NCBI RefSeq assembly: GCF_027571385.1
Contig: NZ_CP085636.1
Location: 4,756,001-4,820,000 of the forward strand
Length of the DNA stretch: 64,000 nt
Source: Shewanella sp. MTB7
GTDB taxonomy: Bacteria; Pseudomonadota; Gammaproteobacteria; Enterobacterales; Shewanellaceae
Direction: 5' to 3'
Shown: piece after piece, positions 61,402 to 64,000 of the stretch
Layout of the letters: each line of letters opens with the position of its first letter
Position numbering within the stretch: position 1 is the first letter of the stretch
Program-made: the position numbers and the translations under genes
Notes under the pieces: model-generated
Told to the model about the DNA's origin: nothing
The model's database searches: none
The model's input: the letters and a program-made list of their open reading frames with translations, nothing else

Positions 61402-61890
61402 ATGGAAAAGCTTAATACCACTGACTTTCGGTCTCTGGCACGACGAGAGAAAAATGCACAAAAGCGGATCCGTCTTTTAGCATTAGCACATTTCAGTGAA
61501 GGGCATAACCGCATTGAGATCACGAGTATTCTTAAGGTGAGTCGTACCAGTGTAAACAAATGGGTAAGTAATTTCTTAACCGACGGTTTAGCGGGCCTTG
61601 AGCACAAAACATCACCTGGCCGACCTCCATCTTTAAACAAGACTCAATCTAAACAACTCGCAACGTTCATTGAGCAGCAAAGTTTATCTGAAGAAGGTGG
61701 CAGACTATCGGGTGCTGATATTAATGAATATACTTTTCAGCACTTTGGTATCAATTATGAACCATCAAGTGTCTATAGAGTATTAAAGCGGCTAGGTTTC
61801 TCTTGGATAACGAGTAGGTCAAAACATCCTAAACAATCCCAAAAAGCACAAGAAGCTTTTAAAAAACTTCCGCTTGGAAACGATCCTTAA
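61402..61890 (+). CDS. IS630 copy 1, first transposase frame
   Basis: 162 residues. An HTH domain (EITSILKVSRTSVNKWVS) and a second DNA-binding region (GRPPSLNKTQSKQLA) are followed by a stop shortly after an A6 run at 61861-61866. The catalytic part continues in the +1 frame (next entry). The start codon is 8 bp from the ISL3-type element, so its native ribosome site is lost. Confidence 0.8.
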   Translation: MEKLNTTDFRSLARREKNAQKRIRLLALAHFSEGHNRIEITSILKVSRTSVNKWVSNFLTDGLAGLEHKTSPGRPPSLNKTQSKQLATFIEQQSLSEEGGRLSGADINEYTFQHFGINYEPSSVYRVLKRLGFSWITSRSKHPKQSQKAQEAFKKLPLGNDP

Positions 61891-62437
61891 CATCCCCGGT
61901 CATATTGCCCTGGCTCAAGTTGATGTTTGGTTTCAAGATGAAGCTCATATAGGGCAACAAAACACGACGACACGCTTATGGGCAAAAAAAGGAAGTCGTC
62001 CAAGAGTCGTTCGACAACAACAGTTTGAGTACGCTTATGTTTTTGGGGCGGTATGTCCGTCGAATGGAAATACCGAAGCGTTGATCACTCCATGGATAGA
62101 TAAAAGGTTCATGCGGCAACACCTAAAGTTAATTTCTGAAGCAACTCTTCCAGATCGCCACGCTGTCGTGATCATGGATCGTGCCGGTTGGCATACAAAA
62201 GATCTAGATGATGAATTCGATAATCTAACCACGATTAAACTACCTCCCTATTCACCAGAGCTTAATCCTATCGAACAAGTTTGGGGATGGATGAGACAGC
62301 GCCATTTAGCCAATAGGTGTTTTGCCAATTATGAGGACATTGTCGAGCAATGCACGCAAGCTTGGAATAGCTTTATTAGTGACATTGATACTGTAAAGAA
62401 TCTATGCAATCGTTCATGGATAAACCTGACCAGATGA
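61874..62437 (+). CDS. IS630 copy 1, second transposase frame
   Basis: 187 residues with the DDE domain: VDVWFQDEAHIG (first Asp), VVIMDRAGWHT (second Asp), PPYSPELNPIEQVWGW (Glu). The residue after the second Asp is Arg, where copy 2 and the family have Gly, and Arg to His changes the DEAR motif. These two changes suggest weakened activity. Expression would need a frame change in the A6 run or independent initiation. Confidence 0.78.
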   Translation: METILNIPGHIALAQVDVWFQDEAHIGQQNTTTRLWAKKGSRPRVVRQQQFEYAYVFGAVCPSNGNTEALITPWIDKRFMRQHLKLISEATLPDRHAVVIMDRAGWHTKDLDDEFDNLTTIKLPPYSPELNPIEQVWGWMRQRHLANRCFANYEDIVEQCTQAWNSFISDIDTVKNLCNRSWINLTR

Positions 62438-62516
62438 TTATACCGATTGGTATTATACCAATCGGTATAAAGATGTGATCTAATCTGAACAGTTAATTTT
62501 AATGATTAGGTTACAT

Positions 62517-63005
62517 ATGGAAATGCTTAATACCATTGACTTTCGCTCTCTGGCACGACGAGAGAAAAATGCACAAAAGCGGATCCGTCTTTTGGCATTA
62601 GCACATTTCAGTGAAGGGCATAACCGCATTGAGATCACGAGTATTCTTAAGGTGAGTCGTACCAGTGTAAACAAATGGGTAAGTGATTTCTTAACCGACG
62701 GTTTAGCGGGCCTTGAGCACAAAACATCACCTGGCCGACCTCCATCTTTAAACAAGACTCAATCTAAACAACTCGCAACATTCATTGAGCAGCAAAGTTT
62801 ATCTGAAGAAGGCGGCAGACTATCGGGTGCTGATATTAATGAATATATTTCTCAGCACTTTGGTATCAATTATGAACCATCAAGTGTCTATAGAGTATTA
62901 AAGCGGCTAGGTTTTTCTTGGATAACGAGTAGGTCAAAACATCCTAAACAATCCCAAAAAGCACAAGAAGCTTTTAAAAAACTTCCGCTTGGAAACGATC
63001 CTTAA
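62517..63005 (+). CDS. IS630 copy 2, first transposase frame
   Basis: 162 residues from the ATG at 62517, matching copy 1; an upstream ATG at 62502 adds five residues. The HTH segment is intact. The frame ends after the same A6 run (62976-62981) as in copy 1. Confidence 0.8.
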   Translation: MEMLNTIDFRSLARREKNAQKRIRLLALAHFSEGHNRIEITSILKVSRTSVNKWVSDFLTDGLAGLEHKTSPGRPPSLNKTQSKQLATFIEQQSLSEEGGRLSGADINEYISQHFGINYEPSSVYRVLKRLGFSWITSRSKHPKQSQKAQEAFKKLPLGNDP

Positions 63006-63552
63006 CATCCCCGGTCATATTGCCCTGGCTCAAGTTGATGTTTGGTTTCAAGATGAAGCTCGTATAGGGCAACAAAACACGACGACACGCTTATGGGCAA
63101 AAAAAGGAAGTCGTCCAAGAGTCGTTCGACAACAACAGTTTGAGTACGCTTATGTTTTTGGGGCGGTATGTCCGTCGAATGGAAATACCGAAGCGTTGAT
63201 CACTCCATGGGTAGATAAAAGGTTCATGCGGCAACACCTAAAGTTAATTTCTGAAGCAACTCTTCCAGATCGCCACGCTGTCGTGATCATGGATGGTGCC
63301 GGTTGGCATACAAAAGATCTAGATGATGAATTCGATAATCTAACCATGATTAAACTACCTCCCTATTCACCAGAGCTTAATCCTATCGAACAAGTTTGGG
63401 GATGGATAAGACAGCGCCATTTAGCCAATAGGTGTTTTGCCAATTATGAGGACATTGTCGAGCAATGCACGCAAGCTTGGAATAGCTTTATTAGTGACAT
63501 TGATACTGTAAAGAATCTATGCAATCGTTCATGGATAAATCTGACCAGATGA
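62989..63552 (+). CDS. IS630 copy 2, second transposase frame
   Basis: 187 residues with the consensus DDE motifs: VDVWFQDEARIG, VVIMDGAGWHT and LNPIEQVWGW. Unlike copy 1, all key neighbours are the expected ones, so this copy is the likelier source of active transposase. It overlaps the first frame by 17 bp in the +1 frame. Confidence 0.8.
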   Translation: METILNIPGHIALAQVDVWFQDEARIGQQNTTTRLWAKKGSRPRVVRQQQFEYAYVFGAVCPSNGNTEALITPWVDKRFMRQHLKLISEATLPDRHAVVIMDGAGWHTKDLDDEFDNLTMIKLPPYSPELNPIEQVWGWIRQRHLANRCFANYEDIVEQCTQAWNSFISDIDTVKNLCNRSWINLTR

Positions 63553-63604
63553 TTATACCGATTGGTATTAGGAGTGCGCCTGGAAACGGACAAATTGCAG
63601 ACGT

Positions 63605-63633
63605 AAAAAAGCCCGCTACATCGTAGCGGGCTT
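63605..63633 (-). terminator. rRNA operon terminator
   Basis: AAGCCCGCTAC / GTAGCGGGCTT stem with an ATC loop and T-run on the minus strand, about 28 bp after the 5S gene. Confidence 0.9.
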
Positions 63634-63660
63634 AAATACTACTCTTTACGAGTAAAATAG

Positions 63661-63780
63661 GCGCCTGGAAATGACCTACTCTCACATGGGGAGACCCCAC
63701 ACTACCATCGGCGCGATTGCGTTTCACTTCTGAGTTCGGGATGGGATCAGGTGGGGCCACAATGCTATGGTTTCCAGACA
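63661..63780 (-). rRNA. rrf: 5S ribosomal RNA
   Basis: 120 bases. CCCGAACTCAGAAGTGAAAC and GCGCCGATGGTAGTGTGGGG are the universal internal segments, and the two ends pair (TGTCTGGAAA / TTTCCAGGCG). Ends are placed by comparison with E. coli. Confidence 0.95.
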
Positions 63781-63957
63781 AATTTGCTATTACTTCCAGC
63801 GTTTAAAAAGCTAAAGGTAAATAATTTCGAAAGCTGTTATCTCACATTCGCAAGATAATTAAATAATTGGTTCGACTTAAATCAAGTTCGTATTCTTTTG
63901 AAGTAACACCTTAGTGCACTCACTCTCTTAACAAGAGTTAAAACCCATCTGGGTTGT

Positions 63958-64000
63958 ATGGTTAAGCCTTACGAGTCATTAGTACAAGTTAGCTCAACGC
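63958..64000 (-). rRNA. rrl: 23S ribosomal RNA, 3' end only
   Basis: The minus strand GCGTTGAGCTAAC...GTACTAATGA...GGCTTAACC matches the 3' end of 23S rRNA. The rest of the gene lies beyond the window. 177 bp separates it from 5S. Confidence 0.93.

Larger units (their letters stand above)
59985..62453 (+). mobile_element. IS630-type element copy 1, interrupted by an ISL3-type element
   Basis: Perfect 16-base inverted ends (ATACCAATCGGTATAA). The left end is bordered by TA (59983-59984), the right by TA (62454-62455). Without the insertion it is about 1114 bp, the same as copy 2. The ISL3-type element lies between its left end and its transposase start codon, separating the gene from its own leader. 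Confidence 0.9.
62456..63568 (+). mobile_element. IS630-type element copy 2
   Basis: 1113 bp with the same 16-base inverted ends, next to copy 1 with only a TA between. The right border is TA (63569-63570). The sequence differs from copy 1 at a small number of positions. It ends 36 bp before the rRNA terminator. Confidence 0.9.

Overview
The window looks like a chromosomal segment of a marine gammaproteobacterium close to Shewanella. This rests on gene orders I recognise from Shewanella and other gammaproteobacteria: yajQ/panE, hdfR-maoP, hemA-prfA-prmC opposite lolB-ispE-prs, pth-ychF, ubiF opposite miaB-phoH-ybeY-corC-lnt, and leuS-lptE-holA-nadD-rsfS-rlmH-mrdA-mrdB-mltB-rlpA-dacA-ybeD-lipB-lipA. 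A Met-Leu-Gln tRNA array and the distal end of an rRNA operon are also present. The base composition is moderately AT-rich. Species cannot be assigned from the sequence alone.

Layout. 1-16.98 kb is core genome. It holds a DUF2804 gene cut by the window edge, a YajG lipoprotein, a periplasmic cyclophilin, AmpG, YajQ, a VanZ-like protein and PanE. These are followed by a MetP/MetS-type NSS transporter with its 34-residue small subunit, HdfR/MaoP with a QEGLA-motif metallopeptidase-like protein, a PAP2 phosphatase, an EamA transporter, KdsA, a DUF819 protein, SirB1 and SirB2. 17.0-24.65 kb is an accessory block that sits inside what is normally one contiguous cluster (hemA-prfA-prmC-sirB2-sirB1-kdsA). 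It carries an unrecognised 389-residue protein preceded by a 44-bp perfect palindrome, two tandemly duplicated secreted proteins of unknown family, an orphan FliB-type lysine methylase, a CPBP membrane protease gene split by an in-frame amber codon, and a structured repeat. 24.65-30.75 kb returns to core genes (prmC, prfA, hemA, lolB, ispE, prs).

30.8-33.4 kb holds a non-coding element with IS630-like ends, a possible gene relic, and ten tRNA genes (two Met, four Leu, four Gln) on the minus strand, interspersed with decayed half-copies of tRNA-Leu. 33.5-59.0 kb is core genome for translation, ubiquinone and lipoate synthesis, tRNA modification, lipoprotein and LPS maturation, and the cell-elongation peptidoglycan machinery. 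59.2-64 kb runs from a solitary tRNA-Trp through a nest of insertion sequences to 5S rRNA and the 3' end of 23S rRNA. An ISL3-type element lies inside an IS630-type element, which interrupts an older IS630 relic and is followed at once by a second IS630 copy.

The best candidates for something undescribed are the duplicated secreted family with its duplicated flanks (18.85-22.02 kb) and the palindrome plus 389-residue gene beside it. No CRISPR array, recognisable defence system or prophage was found.
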